Shown: positions 25,063-33,570 of the stretch, piece after piece
Position numbering within the stretch: position 1 is the stretch's first letter
Layout of the letters: every line of letters begins with the position of its first letter
NCBI GenBank assembly: GCA_023433925.1
Contig: JAEYTO010000123.1
Coordinates: 1 to 64,000, forward strand
Origin: Pseudomonadota bacterium
Lineage (GTDB): Bacteria; Desulfobacterota; Desulfovibrionia; Desulfovibrionales; Desulfovibrionaceae
DNA: 64,000 nt
Reading direction: 5' to 3'
Translations under genes and position numbers: made by a program
Notes under the pieces: model-generated
Seen by the model: only the letters and a program-made list of their open reading frames with translations
Databases searched by the model: none
Told to the model about the DNA's origin: nothing

Positions 25063-27084
25063 ATGACCGACAAGCTGCACCAGGAGCGCCTGGTGATCAT
25101 CGACGAGGATCATGCGTCCTGCTCGCTGCTCGGCGGCCTGCTGACGGAGCGCGGCTATGCCCCGCCCGACTGCGTGTCGCCCCGGACGATCATGGAGACC
25201 GCCGAGCACGCCGGCTACAGCCTGGCCTTCATCGACATCACGGCCTCGCGCCTGGGCGGCATCGAGCTTTCCCGCGCGCTAAGACGGAAGCTTCCGCTCT
25301 GCGCGACCATCCTCCTCTCCGGCCAGGCCAGCTTCGAGGACGCCGTCGAGGCCATGCGCAGCGGAGCCCATGACCTCCTGCGCAAACCCATCGACGGGCA
25401 CGAGCTGACCTTGGCGCTGGCCCGCCACCAGGAGCAGAAGCGTCTGCGCGAGCGCGTCCTGCACGCGGAGAAGCAGTACGTGCGGCTGGTGCAGAACCTG
25501 CCGCTGGTGGTCTTCTCGCTGCGGCCGGACCTGTCGCTGGCCTTCATCAACCAGGCCTGCCAGGAGCTTCTGGGCTACCAGTCCTTCGAGGCGGTCATTG
25601 AGCCCCGCTGGCTCCCGGGCCGCATGCATCCCGAGGACGGCGAGCGCGTGCTGACCCAGCTCGCGGCGGCCATGGATTGCCACTCGCCCTTCACGGCCGA
25701 GTGCCGGCTCATCCATCGCTCGGGCCAGACCATCCACACGCTCATCAAGAGCATCTCCTGCTCGGCCACGGAGGACGAAGGGCCGCTCCTGCAAGGCGTC
25801 ATCCTGGACATCACCGACCGCGTGCTCCTGGAGCAGGCCCTCATCCAGGAGGAAAAGCTCAAGACCCTGCAAGTCATCTCCGAGGAGGTGGCCCACGAGG
25901 TGCGCAACCCGCTCATCTCCATCGCCGGCTTCGCCACGCGCCTGGGCCGCAAGCATCCCGAGTCCGGCGAGACCACCGAGATCATCCTCATGGAGGCGCG
26001 CAGGCTGGAGAAGCTCCTGAACCGCATCCGCAACTACCTCAGCCCGGTCAGGGTGATGCAGAAGGCCTGCGCCATGAACGACCTCCTGACCGAATGCGTG
26101 AGCCTGCTCTCCTCGGACTTTCAGAAGAAGAACGTCTGGTGCGTGCTCGACCTGACCCATGAGCTGCCGCAGGTCTTCGCCGACCCCGACCTGCTCAGCC
26201 AGGTCTGCGTGAACCTCATGCTCACGAGCCTGCGCGAGATGCCCGGCGGCCAGGTGCTGACCATCCGCAGCTTCTCCTCGGGCGGGGCGGTGCAGGTGCA
26301 GCTCCGCTACCGTGCCGCCGACGGCGTGGGGACCACCGACCCCGAGAGGCTGTTCATGCCCTTCGACAAGGGCGGCCAGAGCCTGGGCCTGGCCCTGGCC
26401 TACCGGCTCGTGCAGAACATGGGCGGCCTGCTGACCTTCTCCCTGGAGTCGGGCCTGTCCGTGTTCACCGCCTCCCTGCCCCGGCTGTCCCGCGAGGGCG
26501 GCATGCTCTTCTCCGAGCGCAGGCTCGCGCCGGGCTTCTGGACCTCGGCCGCGTCCAGCCCGCGCGCCTCGGTGGGCGACTGCTCCTTCGAGGAGCTTCT
26601 GGAGCGCGAATGGGTCCTCGCCGCGCGCAAACGCGAGCCCATCTCACTCATCCTGGTCGACGTGGACCACTTCGAGTCGTACATCAACACGTACGGCCGC
26701 AAGCATGCGGAGGAGGCCCTGCACCGCATCTTCGAGACGTTCAAGGCCACCCTGCGCCGGCCGGCGGACTTCGCGGCCAGCCTCTCGGAGCAGCAGTTCG
26801 CCGCCGTGCTGCCGGACACCAACGAGTTCGGCGCGCTCCTCGTGGCCGAGGCCCTGCGCCAGAGCGTGGCCGACATGTCCATCCTCCACGAGGGCGCGCG
26901 CATGGCCGGACGGCTGACCGTCAGCGTGGGCGTGGCCTCGCTCGGCCCGCGCGAGGGGCTGGGCGCCATGGACCTCATGGCCGAGGCCTCCCGCTCGCTC
27001 TACCAGGCCAAGCTCAAGGGACGGAACAGGGTCTTCGCGCCGGGGCTGCGCCCGACGGAGCAGGACAAGGCCAAGACGGGTTAG
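25063..27084 (+). CDS. Hybrid sensor: receiver-PAS-histidine kinase with C-terminal degenerate GGDEF
   Basis: 673 residues. A receiver domain (about 8-125; Asp in FIDITAS, Lys in LLRKPIDG) is followed by PAS (about 140-260), a HisKA dimerisation domain with His near 278 in VAHEVRNPLISIAGF, an ATPase domain (about 360-480) and a GGDEF-like domain (about 500-660) with LVDVDHFESYINTYGRK and VSVGVASLG. The GGDEF motif itself is replaced by SLSEQQF, so cyclase activity is unlikely. The ATPase is also divergent: the N-box reads NLMLTSL (second Asn lost) and the G1 region reads RAADGVGTTDP. The start at 25063 follows GAGGAGGAAGG. A kinase core inside a REC...GGDEF frame is unusual. Confidence 0.85.
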   Translation: MTDKLHQERLVIIDEDHASCSLLGGLLTERGYAPPDCVSPRTIMETAEHAGYSLAFIDITASRLGGIELSRALRRKLPLCATILLSGQASFEDAVEAMRSGAHDLLRKPIDGHELTLALARHQEQKRLRERVLHAEKQYVRLVQNLPLVVFSLRPDLSLAFINQACQELLGYQSFEAVIEPRWLPGRMHPEDGERVLTQLAAAMDCHSPFTAECRLIHRSGQTIHTLIKSISCSATEDEGPLLQGVILDITDRVLLEQALIQEEKLKTLQVISEEVAHEVRNPLISIAGFATRLGRKHPESGETTEIILMEARRLEKLLNRIRNYLSPVRVMQKACAMNDLLTECVSLLSSDFQKKNVWCVLDLTHELPQVFADPDLLSQVCVNLMLTSLREMPGGQVLTIRSFSSGGAVQVQLRYRAADGVGTTDPERLFMPFDKGGQSLGLALAYRLVQNMGGLLTFSLESGLSVFTASLPRLSREGGMLFSERRLAPGFWTSAASSPRASVGDCSFEELLEREWVLAARKREPISLILVDVDHFESYINTYGRKHAEEALHRIFETFKATLRRPADFAASLSEQQFAAVLPDTNEFGALLVAEALRQSVADMSILHEGARMAGRLTVSVGVASLGPREGLGAMDLMAEASRSLYQAKLKGRNRVFAPGLRPTEQDKAKTG

Positions 27085-27269
27085 GCTGGCCGGCGCGGGC
27101 AAGCCGCACATATCGGGGACAGATTCCAGAGATTGTGGGAGGCCCGCGCGTGCCGGCTGCTCAATGGGGAGCGGCCATCGGCCGGCAGGCCGGCGGCTTG
27201 CCTGTCCATCCAGGCCGGTGGCGGCCATGACGCGGGCAGCGAGCCCGGATGGGCGTCATGCCGGCAGTA

Positions 27270-28613
27270 TCAGTCCGCGCAGGCTCCGAGGCCGCGCTCT
27301 TCATCGACGGATTGCGCCTGGAGCACCGCCACGGCGTTCTTGCCCTGGCGTTTGGCCCGATAAAGGGCCTCGTCCGCGCGCCGCAAAAGCCGGGCGCTCG
27401 AGTCGCCCTTGGCGTAGCCGGCCACGCCGAAGCTGCACGTGACCCTGCCCGCCCCGCCCGGCTGTCCGGCCTCGATGAGCGCGCGGATCTTCTCGGAGAG
27501 CCTGGCCATCTCATCGGGGCCGCAGCCCGGCGCCATGAGCATGAACTCCTCGCCGCCCCAGCGGGCCAGGCGGTCGTGCTCGCGGACATTGGCCTCCACG
27601 AGCTCCACGAGGGCCACGAGCACTTCGTCGCCCACATCGTGGCCCTGCTCGTCGTTGATGCGCTTGAAGTCGTCTATGTCGAACATGGCCAGGGCCAGGG
27701 GCGTTCCGTAGCGGGCGGCGCGCTTGATCTCCTCGGCAAGCAGCTCGGCGAAGCGCATGCGGTTCATGGCCCCGGTGAGGTGGTCGGTGCTGGCCTTGTA
27801 GATGAGGCAGCGCTTCTCGCTCTCCAGGCGCGTCACGTCCGTTAAGCAGAGCACATGCTTGGGCGAGTCGGGCAGCCGGTTGTACGTGGCCAGAAAGGCC
27901 CGCTCCTCCACGGCCTGGGCATCCCGGTGAAAAGTGAACAGGATGTCGCGGCTCTCCTCGCGGACAATGAGCTCCTGCCAGTCCTTGATCGTCTCGGGGT
28001 CCGGGGAGCCGTCCACGCTGGACATCCACTCGTGCAGCTTGCGTCCGGACGCCAGGAACTCCTCCATGGAGCCGAAGCCCATGAACTCCAGGAAGGTCTT
28101 GTTCACGTACTTGATGCGCCCGGCCTCGAAGGTGACCATGAAGTTCGGGTTGATGTCGAGCAGGAAGCGGTTGTAGCGGTTGGCCTCCTCTACCTCGCGC
28201 CGCTGGCGCAGGGTCTCGGCGCAGCGCATGACGCACTGCAGGAGCTGGTCGCGCTCGATGGGCTTGACCACGTACTTGTCGATGCCGAGATCGATGGCCC
28301 GCAGAAGATTGTCCGTCTCGCTGTAGGCCGTGGTTATGATGATCGGCACGTCCCTGTCCTGCTCACGGATGGCCTCGACCATCTCCAGGCCCGACATGCC
28401 GGGAATCCGGATATCGGTGATGACGATGTCCGGGCGCTTGTCGCGGAAGATGTTCAGGCCTTCCTTGCCTTCGGACGCGGTAAAAAGCTTCCCGACCGTC
28501 TTGTCGATGAGGGTGGAGACGGAAAACTGGATTATGGCGTCGTCCTCGACATAGAGAACCGCCAACTCCTTGAGGAACGCCGAAAGCTCGGCGGAATGCA
28601 TTACAGGTCGCAT
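27270..28613 (-). CDS. Response regulator with PAS and active-looking GGDEF (diguanylate cyclase)
   Basis: 447 residues: receiver domain (about 15-130; DD in YVEDDAI, Asp in ITDIRIPGMSG, Thr in ITTAYSE, Lys in VVKPIE), PAS (about 140-265), and GGDEF (about 280-440) with an intact GGEEF near residue 352. An RxxD inhibitory site (REHD) lies exactly five residues before GGEEF, so product feedback is expected. It makes c-di-GMP when phosphorylated. It converges with the hybrid kinase at 25063-27084, which is a candidate partner by proximity only. An internal ATG at 28601 is an alternative start. Confidence 0.92.
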   Translation of the reverse strand: MRPVMHSAELSAFLKELAVLYVEDDAIIQFSVSTLIDKTVGKLFTASEGKEGLNIFRDKRPDIVITDIRIPGMSGLEMVEAIREQDRDVPIIITTAYSETDNLLRAIDLGIDKYVVKPIERDQLLQCVMRCAETLRQRREVEEANRYNRFLLDINPNFMVTFEAGRIKYVNKTFLEFMGFGSMEEFLASGRKLHEWMSSVDGSPDPETIKDWQELIVREESRDILFTFHRDAQAVEERAFLATYNRLPDSPKHVLCLTDVTRLESEKRCLIYKASTDHLTGAMNRMRFAELLAEEIKRAARYGTPLALAMFDIDDFKRINDEQGHDVGDEVLVALVELVEANVREHDRLARWGGEEFMLMAPGCGPDEMARLSEKIRALIEAGQPGGAGRVTCSFGVAGYAKGDSSARLLRRADEALYRAKRQGKNAVAVLQAQSVDEERGLGACAD

Positions 28614-28720
28614 GCCTGGTGCATAAAAGTATCTTCCGCGTGCATTAGGGCGATTCCACTAGCATACCCGTCAGCGTGAAGTAAAGTTCCAAGCCCTGCT
28701 TCGGCCCTGGGCACGGACGT

Positions 28721-28749
28721 GGTTGGCTTGCGACGCCGTTCGTGCTAGA
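28721..28749 (+). promoter_or_regulatory. Possible sigma-70 promoter of cheX
   Basis: TTGGCT (28721-28726), 17-bp spacer, TAGATG (28744-28749): four of six matches in each hexamer with ideal spacing, about 100 bp before the cheX start. Confidence 0.4.
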
Positions 28750-28816
28750 TGGATGTCCTTCAAGATGGCCCCCGGCGCGACGCAACCGCGCCAGAACCAC
28801 CACCGCATGACCGGCC

Positions 28817-28836
28817 GGCGCCGGATCGCCGGCGCC
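28817..28836 (+). promoter_or_regulatory. Hairpin abutting the cheX ribosome binding site
   Basis: GGCGCCGG and CCGGCGCC form a perfect 8-bp stem with an ATCG loop, ending directly at the AAGGAG ribosome binding site (28837-28842). It could limit access to the site. No ligand-binding fold is evident. Confidence 0.45.
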
Positions 28837-28850
28837 AAGGAGCGTATAGC

Positions 28851-29315
28851 GTGGACATCAAGCTGGCCAAGCCCTTCATCAAGGCCACCGTGGACGTGCT
28901 CTCGACCATGGCCATGATCACTCCCACCCCCGGCAAGCCCTACGTGAAGAAGGATGCCGCGGCCAAAGGCGACGTCTCGGGGATCATCGGCATCACGGGC
29001 GAGCGCAACGGCACCATCTCCGTGACCTTCACCAAGAAATGCGCCCTGGCCATCGTCAAGAACATGCTCGGCGACGACATCGGGGACATCCTGAACGACG
29101 TCAAGGACGCCGTGGGCGAGATCACCAACATGATCTCCGGCCAGGCCAGGCGCGGCCTCTCCGAGATGGGCTACGTGTTCCAGTCCGCCACGCCCTCGGT
29201 GATCATGGGCGACCAGCACACCATATCCCATGTCACCGGCGGGCCCATCATGGCCGTGCCCTTTACAACCGATCACGGCGAGTTTACCGTCGAGGTCAGC
29301 TTCGACTCCGAATGA
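28851..29315 (+). CDS. cheX: CheX-like chemotaxis phosphatase
   Basis: 154 residues. It has the CheC/CheX/FliY phosphatase signature D-x3-E-x2-N (DAVGEITN) followed about 20 residues later by the conserved proline of SATPSVI, and the CheX-like C-terminal HTISHVTGGPIMAVPF. CheX removes phosphate from CheY and so resets chemotaxis signals. The GTG at 28851 follows AAGGAG at 8 nt and starts at VDIKLAKPFIKAT, the usual family N-terminus; the longer frame upstream is not used. No other che gene is adjacent. Possible targets nearby are the single-domain regulator at 16005 and the receiver domains at 25-28 kb. Confidence 0.88.
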   Translation: MDIKLAKPFIKATVDVLSTMAMITPTPGKPYVKKDAAAKGDVSGIIGITGERNGTISVTFTKKCALAIVKNMLGDDIGDILNDVKDAVGEITNMISGQARRGLSEMGYVFQSATPSVIMGDQHTISHVTGGPIMAVPFTTDHGEFTVEVSFDSE

Positions 29316-29336
29316 TCCTTCCGGACCGGTTTGGCC

Positions 29337-29543
29337 ATGCGCTTCACGGAGTATCTCAAGAACGCCGGATACGTGCTCTTCCTGGGCACCGTGGACGCCT
29401 CCGTATACGCGTCCTTCCGTTGCGGGACTCCGCGTAAGGCCCTCTGGTTCCACAAGGAGGGCAGCTTTCAATGCGCAGGCTGCAAGGAACAATGCGAGAC
29501 CGATTCGCCCAGGGGCTTTCAAATCTTTCTGGACCTGAAATGA
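29337..29543 (+). CDS. Small cysteine-containing protein, unknown function
   Basis: 68 residues starting MRFTEYLKNAGYVLFLGTVD, with a cluster CAGCKEQC near the C-terminus that could bind a metal, plus one earlier cysteine. No family is recognised. It begins 21 bp after cheX, and its stop codon overlaps the start codon of the next gene (ATGA). That coupling is the main reason to believe it is expressed, since the ribosome binding site is weak. Confidence 0.55.
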   Translation: MRFTEYLKNAGYVLFLGTVDASVYASFRCGTPRKALWFHKEGSFQCAGCKEQCETDSPRGFQIFLDLK

Positions 29544-30136
29544 ACCCGCGAAAAGAACGACACGGCCTGCCGGGCCTTGCCCGCGCCCTGTGCATGCTGA
29601 TCTCAGTGACCCTGGGCCTGGCCCCGGCCGCCGCATTGGCCCAGGAACCCTCACGGGCGCCCGAGCCGACACCGATCCAGGAGCCGGCCAGTCCGCCGCC
29701 CCCACCCGCCGCGGAGCCCTTCCCCTTGAGCCTCCAGGGGAGCGACCCCTTCTCTCTGGGCCTGTACTCCTTTGATCCCGCGCCGCTCATGGAGGATCTC
29801 TGCCGCATGGCCCTGGCGGCCGCGACGTGCAAGCCCGAGTCGAACTACAATTTCGTGAGCGAGCGGCAGCCGGACCAGAACAAAGGCAAGCGACGCGCGC
29901 AAAATGACCCACAGGAGCGCATACTCATCTTCAGCGGCTTCTATGGCGCCAAGGACGTGCAGTTCTATTGCCAAACGGATGGCAGGCGGATCATCCTCTC
30001 CAGCGAGGCCTGGGGCGCCAAGCGGATCACCGCACCCTACACGGTGGACCAGGAGAAGCGCTGCCTGACCGCGGACGTGCATGCCGAGGCCTGCGGAGGC
30101 CGCAAGGGCATCCGAGCCTGCGAGGAATCCCGCTAG
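29540..30136 (+). CDS. Exported proline-rich protein, unknown function
   Basis: 198 residues. A signal peptide (LCMLISVTLGLAPAAALA) is followed by a proline-rich stretch (PTPIQEPASPPPPPAAEP) and a ~120-residue globular part with five or so cysteines (DLCRMALAAATCK, FYCQTDG, KRCLTADV, EACGGRKGIRACEE) that may form disulfides in the periplasm. No family is recognised. Its ATG overlaps the stop of the 68-residue gene, suggesting a cheX-small protein-exported protein transcript. Confidence 0.7.
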   Translation: MNPRKERHGLPGLARALCMLISVTLGLAPAAALAQEPSRAPEPTPIQEPASPPPPPAAEPFPLSLQGSDPFSLGLYSFDPAPLMEDLCRMALAAATCKPESNYNFVSERQPDQNKGKRRAQNDPQERILIFSGFYGAKDVQFYCQTDGRRIILSSEAWGAKRITAPYTVDQEKRCLTADVHAEACGGRKGIRACEESR

Positions 30137-30158
30137 GACGGCTTGCGCGCGGGCATTG

Positions 30159-30227
30159 GGAAAGCGCCCTCTCCCCGGCCCCTCTCCCGCCAGAAGGCCT
30201 TATCAGGATGGGGGCCCCTGGCCCCCA
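30159..30227 (+). repeat. Two-hairpin-like intergenic element (weak copy)
   Basis: GGGAAAGCGCCCTCTCCC followed by CGGCCCCTCTCCC and, at 30209-30227, TGGGGGCC-CCT-GGCCCCCA. The order resembles the element at 32391 and others, but the first hairpin is imperfect. The words TGGGAAAGCGCCCTCTCCC also occur at 62261-62279. Confidence 0.4.
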
Positions 30228-30318
30228 CGTCATGTGCAAGCGCTTCAGCCTCGCGCCTTTCCCTCATGGCCGGCCAAGCGGGCGCGGCGCGGGCATCCGC
30301 GCGATGGGGCCGGCGCCC

Positions 30319-30633
30319 TCAGACCTTACGCAGCCAGAGCACGAGGGCCAGCACGGGCAGCAGAATGTACAGCGGCCAGTAGATTCCGTTGCGGCCACAC
30401 CACAGGGCCACGGCCAGCAGCGCCAGGGCGTAGGCCCAGGCCTCCAGGCAGCGCAGCAGCGCCTCCCTGCTCAACCCTAGCATCGGGAGCCTCAGCCGCG
30501 TGATGGCGGCGCCCCCCTCCGCCTCGCCCTCGGCATCGGGGATGGTGAAGGAGGACTGGAGCTTTCTGTCGCAACGGGCGCAGAAACGCTGCTCGTCGCC
30601 GTTCTCCTGCCCGCAGCGTGTGCAGATGATCAT
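30319..30633 (-). CDS. Zinc-ribbon membrane protein
   Basis: 104 residues. The N-terminus is a double-CxxC zinc ribbon (ICTRCGQENGDEQRFCARC), followed by an acidic linker and two C-terminal membrane spans (AWAYALALLAVALWCG and WPLYILLPVLALVLWL). AGGAGAGG precedes the ATG at 30633. The layout is common among small bacterial zinc-ribbon proteins whose role is unknown. It is divergent from the sensor kinase gene. Confidence 0.8.
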   Translation of the reverse strand: MIICTRCGQENGDEQRFCARCDRKLQSSFTIPDAEGEAEGGAAITRLRLPMLGLSREALLRCLEAWAYALALLAVALWCGRNGIYWPLYILLPVLALVLWLRKV

Positions 30634-30717
30634 GGACCTCTCCTGGGATGCGGCCCCGCCGCGGCCTTGACCGGGACGGCTCCATGCTCCATTATGAATT
30701 GTTTCGCGAGGACATGC

Positions 30718-31896
30718 ATGGATCGCACCAAGCCAAGACCCGACGGCCCCGCCGCCCTGCTCGCGGCCGTCGATGGCCCCGCCCCGGCGGACAGCGCGCC
30801 CAGTCCCTTCAACGGGCTCGCCGCCCAACTGCTCGACGCCTTGCCGTTCATGATCCTCATGCTGGACTCCGAGCGGCGCATCGTCCACTCCAACGCGAGC
30901 GCCATGCGCTTCCTCGACCTGCTGAGCAGGGATGAGATGCTGGGAAAACTCCCGAGCGAAGCCCTGGGCTGCGCCCGGCCAGGCGACAGCAGCAAGCCTT
31001 GCGGCGAGAGCGAAGCCTGCCGGCTGTGCGGCGCCAAGCAGGCCCTGGCGGCCTGCCTGGACGGCCAGCCCGGCATCCGCGACTGCCGCATCACCACGCG
31101 CCAGGGCAGCCGGCGCCGCTCCCTGGACCTCAAGGTCTGGGCCAATCCGCTCGTCCTGGGCGGCCGGCGGTACACCGTGTTCTCCTTCATGGACATGAGC
31201 CTCGAACATCGCCAGCGCATGCTCGAACGCGTTTTCTTCCACGACGTGGCCAACACCCTGGCCGGCCTCAAGGGCATCGTGGGGCTCATCGAGGAAGAGG
31301 ACGGCCGCGTCGAGCCCCACGATCTGGAAATCCTGCGCGCCTCCGTCGATCAACTCTCGGAGGAGATCGTCTCCCAGCGCGATCTGGCCGCGGCCGAGCG
31401 CGGCGATCTGGTCGTGAGCGCCGCCCGGCTGTCATCCCTGGAGCTGCTCGCGCGGATCCGGGAAGGCTTTCGCCGCCGCAGGGCCGCGCGGGACAAGAGC
31501 CTGGACATCGATCCCGCGGCCGCCGACGTGCGTTTCGAGAGCGATCCCGCGCTCCTCAAGCGTGTGCTCGGCAACATGGTCCTCAATGCCCTGGAGGCCT
31601 CCTTGCCGGGCCAGGCCGTGGTCATCGGCTGCGAGGCCCCCGCGCCCGGAAGCGCGCGGGGCCCGACCTTCTGGGTGCGCAACGCCGAGCCCATGCCCGG
31701 CGAGGTGGCCCAGCAGATATTCCAGCATTCCTTCAGCACCAAGGGCCAGGGCCGGGGCCTGGGCACATACAGCCTCAAGCTCCTGGGCGAGGACTACCTG
31801 GGGGGCGCTGTCTCCTTCGAGACAGGGCCGGATCGGGGCACGATCTTTCGCATCGCCCTGCCCGCACGCATCAAGAAGAGGGGGAGCACCTCATGA
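30718..31896 (+). CDS. PAS-domain sensor histidine kinase
   Basis: 392 residues, no membrane span. PAS region (about 40-165) with a cysteine cluster GCARPGDSSKPCGESEACRLCG, typical of a PAS subgroup and possibly metal- or redox-linked. The H-box is FFHDVANTLAGLKG (His near residue 177), an HD rather than HE variant. The ATPase domain has NMVLNALEA, the atypical G1 motif WVRNAEPMPGEV and GRGLGTYSLKLLGE, a recognised branch of orphan kinases. GAGGA precedes the ATG at 30718. It has no adjacent response regulator and is coupled (ATGA) to a small helical protein. Confidence 0.87.
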   Translation: MDRTKPRPDGPAALLAAVDGPAPADSAPSPFNGLAAQLLDALPFMILMLDSERRIVHSNASAMRFLDLLSRDEMLGKLPSEALGCARPGDSSKPCGESEACRLCGAKQALAACLDGQPGIRDCRITTRQGSRRRSLDLKVWANPLVLGGRRYTVFSFMDMSLEHRQRMLERVFFHDVANTLAGLKGIVGLIEEEDGRVEPHDLEILRASVDQLSEEIVSQRDLAAAERGDLVVSAARLSSLELLARIREGFRRRRAARDKSLDIDPAAADVRFESDPALLKRVLGNMVLNALEASLPGQAVVIGCEAPAPGSARGPTFWVRNAEPMPGEVAQQIFQHSFSTKGQGRGLGTYSLKLLGEDYLGGAVSFETGPDRGTIFRIALPARIKKRGSTS

Positions 31897-32255
31897 GCCA
31901 TCCGCTCATCGACGACCTGCGTCAGGCCGCCCAACGCATACGCCAGTCCGAGGCCGAGGCCCGCGCCGCCATGGACCGAGGCGACGAAGCGCGCTATCGC
32001 GAGCTTTACGCCGAGAAAGCCGACATCCTCCTGGACCTGCCCGAACTCGTCGCCCCGCACATGGCGGAGCTGCCCGACGACCTGGCCCTGCGCGTGTCCG
32101 AGGAGGCCGAAGGCTTCGCCCACCGGGCCGGACAGGCGCGCAGGCTGAACAGCATCTTCTACATGTACGCCCTGCTCTACCCGGCCGATTACAAGGAAGG
32201 CGATCCCAACGACCTGGAGCGTTTCATCGCCGGGATTGAAGCCGAGCTGGGCTGA
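31893..32255 (+). CDS. Small helical protein coupled to the sensor kinase
   Basis: 120 residues, mostly charged helix (LIDDLRQAAQRIRQSEAEAR, DEARYRELYAEKADILLDL, LALRVSEEAEGFAHRAGQAR), without signal or membrane segment. No family recognised. Its ATG overlaps the kinase stop codon (ATGA). It might serve as an accessory or inhibitor of the kinase; no conserved phosphotransfer histidine motif is evident, although one His is present in FAHRAGQ. Confidence 0.72.
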   Translation: MSHPLIDDLRQAAQRIRQSEAEARAAMDRGDEARYRELYAEKADILLDLPELVAPHMAELPDDLALRVSEEAEGFAHRAGQARRLNSIFYMYALLYPADYKEGDPNDLERFIAGIEAELG

Positions 32256-32390
32256 GCGGTCCCTGGAGGCGTCCAGGGGCGAAATGCCCAGGAAGCCTGG
32301 CTGCCCACGAGGCCGAATCGGGATGGGTGCGCCGCCACGGCAAGGCCTTCCCGCGCCCGGCGCGTCCCTTAAAGCAACTTGCGGAGGACT

Positions 32391-32444
32391 GGGAAGGGCT
32401 TTGCCCTCCCCAGACCCCACCTACCAAGGGCCACGGGCCCTTGG
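32391..32444 (+). repeat. Two-hairpin intergenic element, copy
   Basis: GGGAAGGGC-TTT-GCCCTCCC (bulged) at 32391-32410, linker CAGACCCCACCTA, then CCAAGGGCC-AC-GGGCCCTTGG at 32424-32444 followed by AACC. It lies between the convergent helical-protein and DUF1786 genes, where it could serve as a transcript end for both. Confidence 0.7.
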
Positions 32445-32482
32445 AACCAGCATTTCATTTGCAAATGGCTCTAACGGCCGGC

Positions 32483-33520
32483 TCAGGGACGGCGCAGTTC
32501 GCGGCCCTTGAGCAGGCCGAAGCAGCCGGCGAGCATCATGTCGCCGCCGGGCGCGGGCATGAGCACGGGCCGCCCGGCGAGCAGCGCGCGCCTTGGCCCC
32601 AGGACAACAGTGGCCGGGAAGCCGCGGGCCTCCTCGGGCAGGTCCAGGGTCAGGCAGCCATGGCCGTTGCCCTCGAAGACGTGCTCGAAGGTCAGCCCGC
32701 CACTGCGGAAGAGCGTCAGCTCGCTCCAGAGCCGCTCGGCGTCCAGCAGGCCCGTGTGATGCTCGTACACGCCCCACATGCGGCCCCGGAAGAGCAGGAA
32801 GGCGAGGGTGTGGCTGTTGCCCACGTTGACCAGGCAGAGTCCCTCGCGCCCGCCGCGCTCGGCCACCTCGGGATCGCTCAGGGCGCCGAGCACGGCCGCC
32901 GCGCCGGAATCGGCCACCAGCCCGCCGCCGATGGAGCACTGCAAGGCCGCCAAGCGGGTCAGCTCCTGGGGCGGCCGGTCGTGGACCAGGGCCTCGGGCC
33001 TGCCGTCGGCCTCCAGGAGAAACCTGCGCCAAAGCTCGAAGCGGCCGAGGCGGTTGCTCCGGCCGGGGTGGAAGCCGTGATCCTGAGCGCAGGCCATGAC
33101 CTCGTCGGGCATATCCAGCCCGGCGGCCGCCAAGAGCGCGCTCCAGAAGCCCGCGTCGTAGTCGGCCAGGCGCACGGGCACATGGTTTGGCGGGCAGGTT
33201 TCGTGGAGCACGATGCCCCTGGCCTCCAGACGCGCCAGGTCATCGGCCACGGAATAGGCCGCTTCCGGGTGCGCGGCCGTCGGCAGCCCGGCCTCCACAT
33301 GGGCCATGAGCTCGCGGTGGAATCCGCCGCCCATGTTCATGCCGAAGAGGTACACGCCCCGGCGCTCGGCCGTAAGCCGGCGAATGCGCGCGCCCACGTG
33401 CCGCGCGGGCGCGGGCAGGACGAATTTGGGGCAGTTCTCGGGCTCGCGGTCCGGCAGGAAGAGCAGCACGTCCTGCGTGCCGCTGCCGATGTCCAGGCAG
33501 AGGATGGATCTGGCGCTCAT
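32483..33520 (-). CDS. DUF1786 domain-containing protein
   Basis: 345 residues. The N-terminus has ILCLDIGSGTQDVLLF, the DUF1786 hallmark and an ASKHA-like phosphate loop (actin/hexokinase superfamily). Later motifs GGGLVADSGAAAVLGAL and CLVNVGNSHTLAFL look like the second phosphate and adenosine regions. The family is known from archaea and deltaproteobacteria without a proven function; it is sometimes annotated as related to pyruvate-formate-lyase activation, which I cannot support here. It lies 50 bp behind csaA and may be co-transcribed. Confidence 0.8.
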   Translation of the reverse strand: MSARSILCLDIGSGTQDVLLFLPDREPENCPKFVLPAPARHVGARIRRLTAERRGVYLFGMNMGGGFHRELMAHVEAGLPTAAHPEAAYSVADDLARLEARGIVLHETCPPNHVPVRLADYDAGFWSALLAAAGLDMPDEVMACAQDHGFHPGRSNRLGRFELWRRFLLEADGRPEALVHDRPPQELTRLAALQCSIGGGLVADSGAAAVLGALSDPEVAERGGREGLCLVNVGNSHTLAFLLFRGRMWGVYEHHTGLLDAERLWSELTLFRSGGLTFEHVFEGNGHGCLTLDLPEEARGFPATVVLGPRRALLAGRPVLMPAPGGDMMLAGCFGLLKGRELRRP

Positions 33521-33570
33521 GTCGTGCTCGTTGTCGCCGGACGGTGCTCCGGGGCTCGGGTTTGCGGAAT

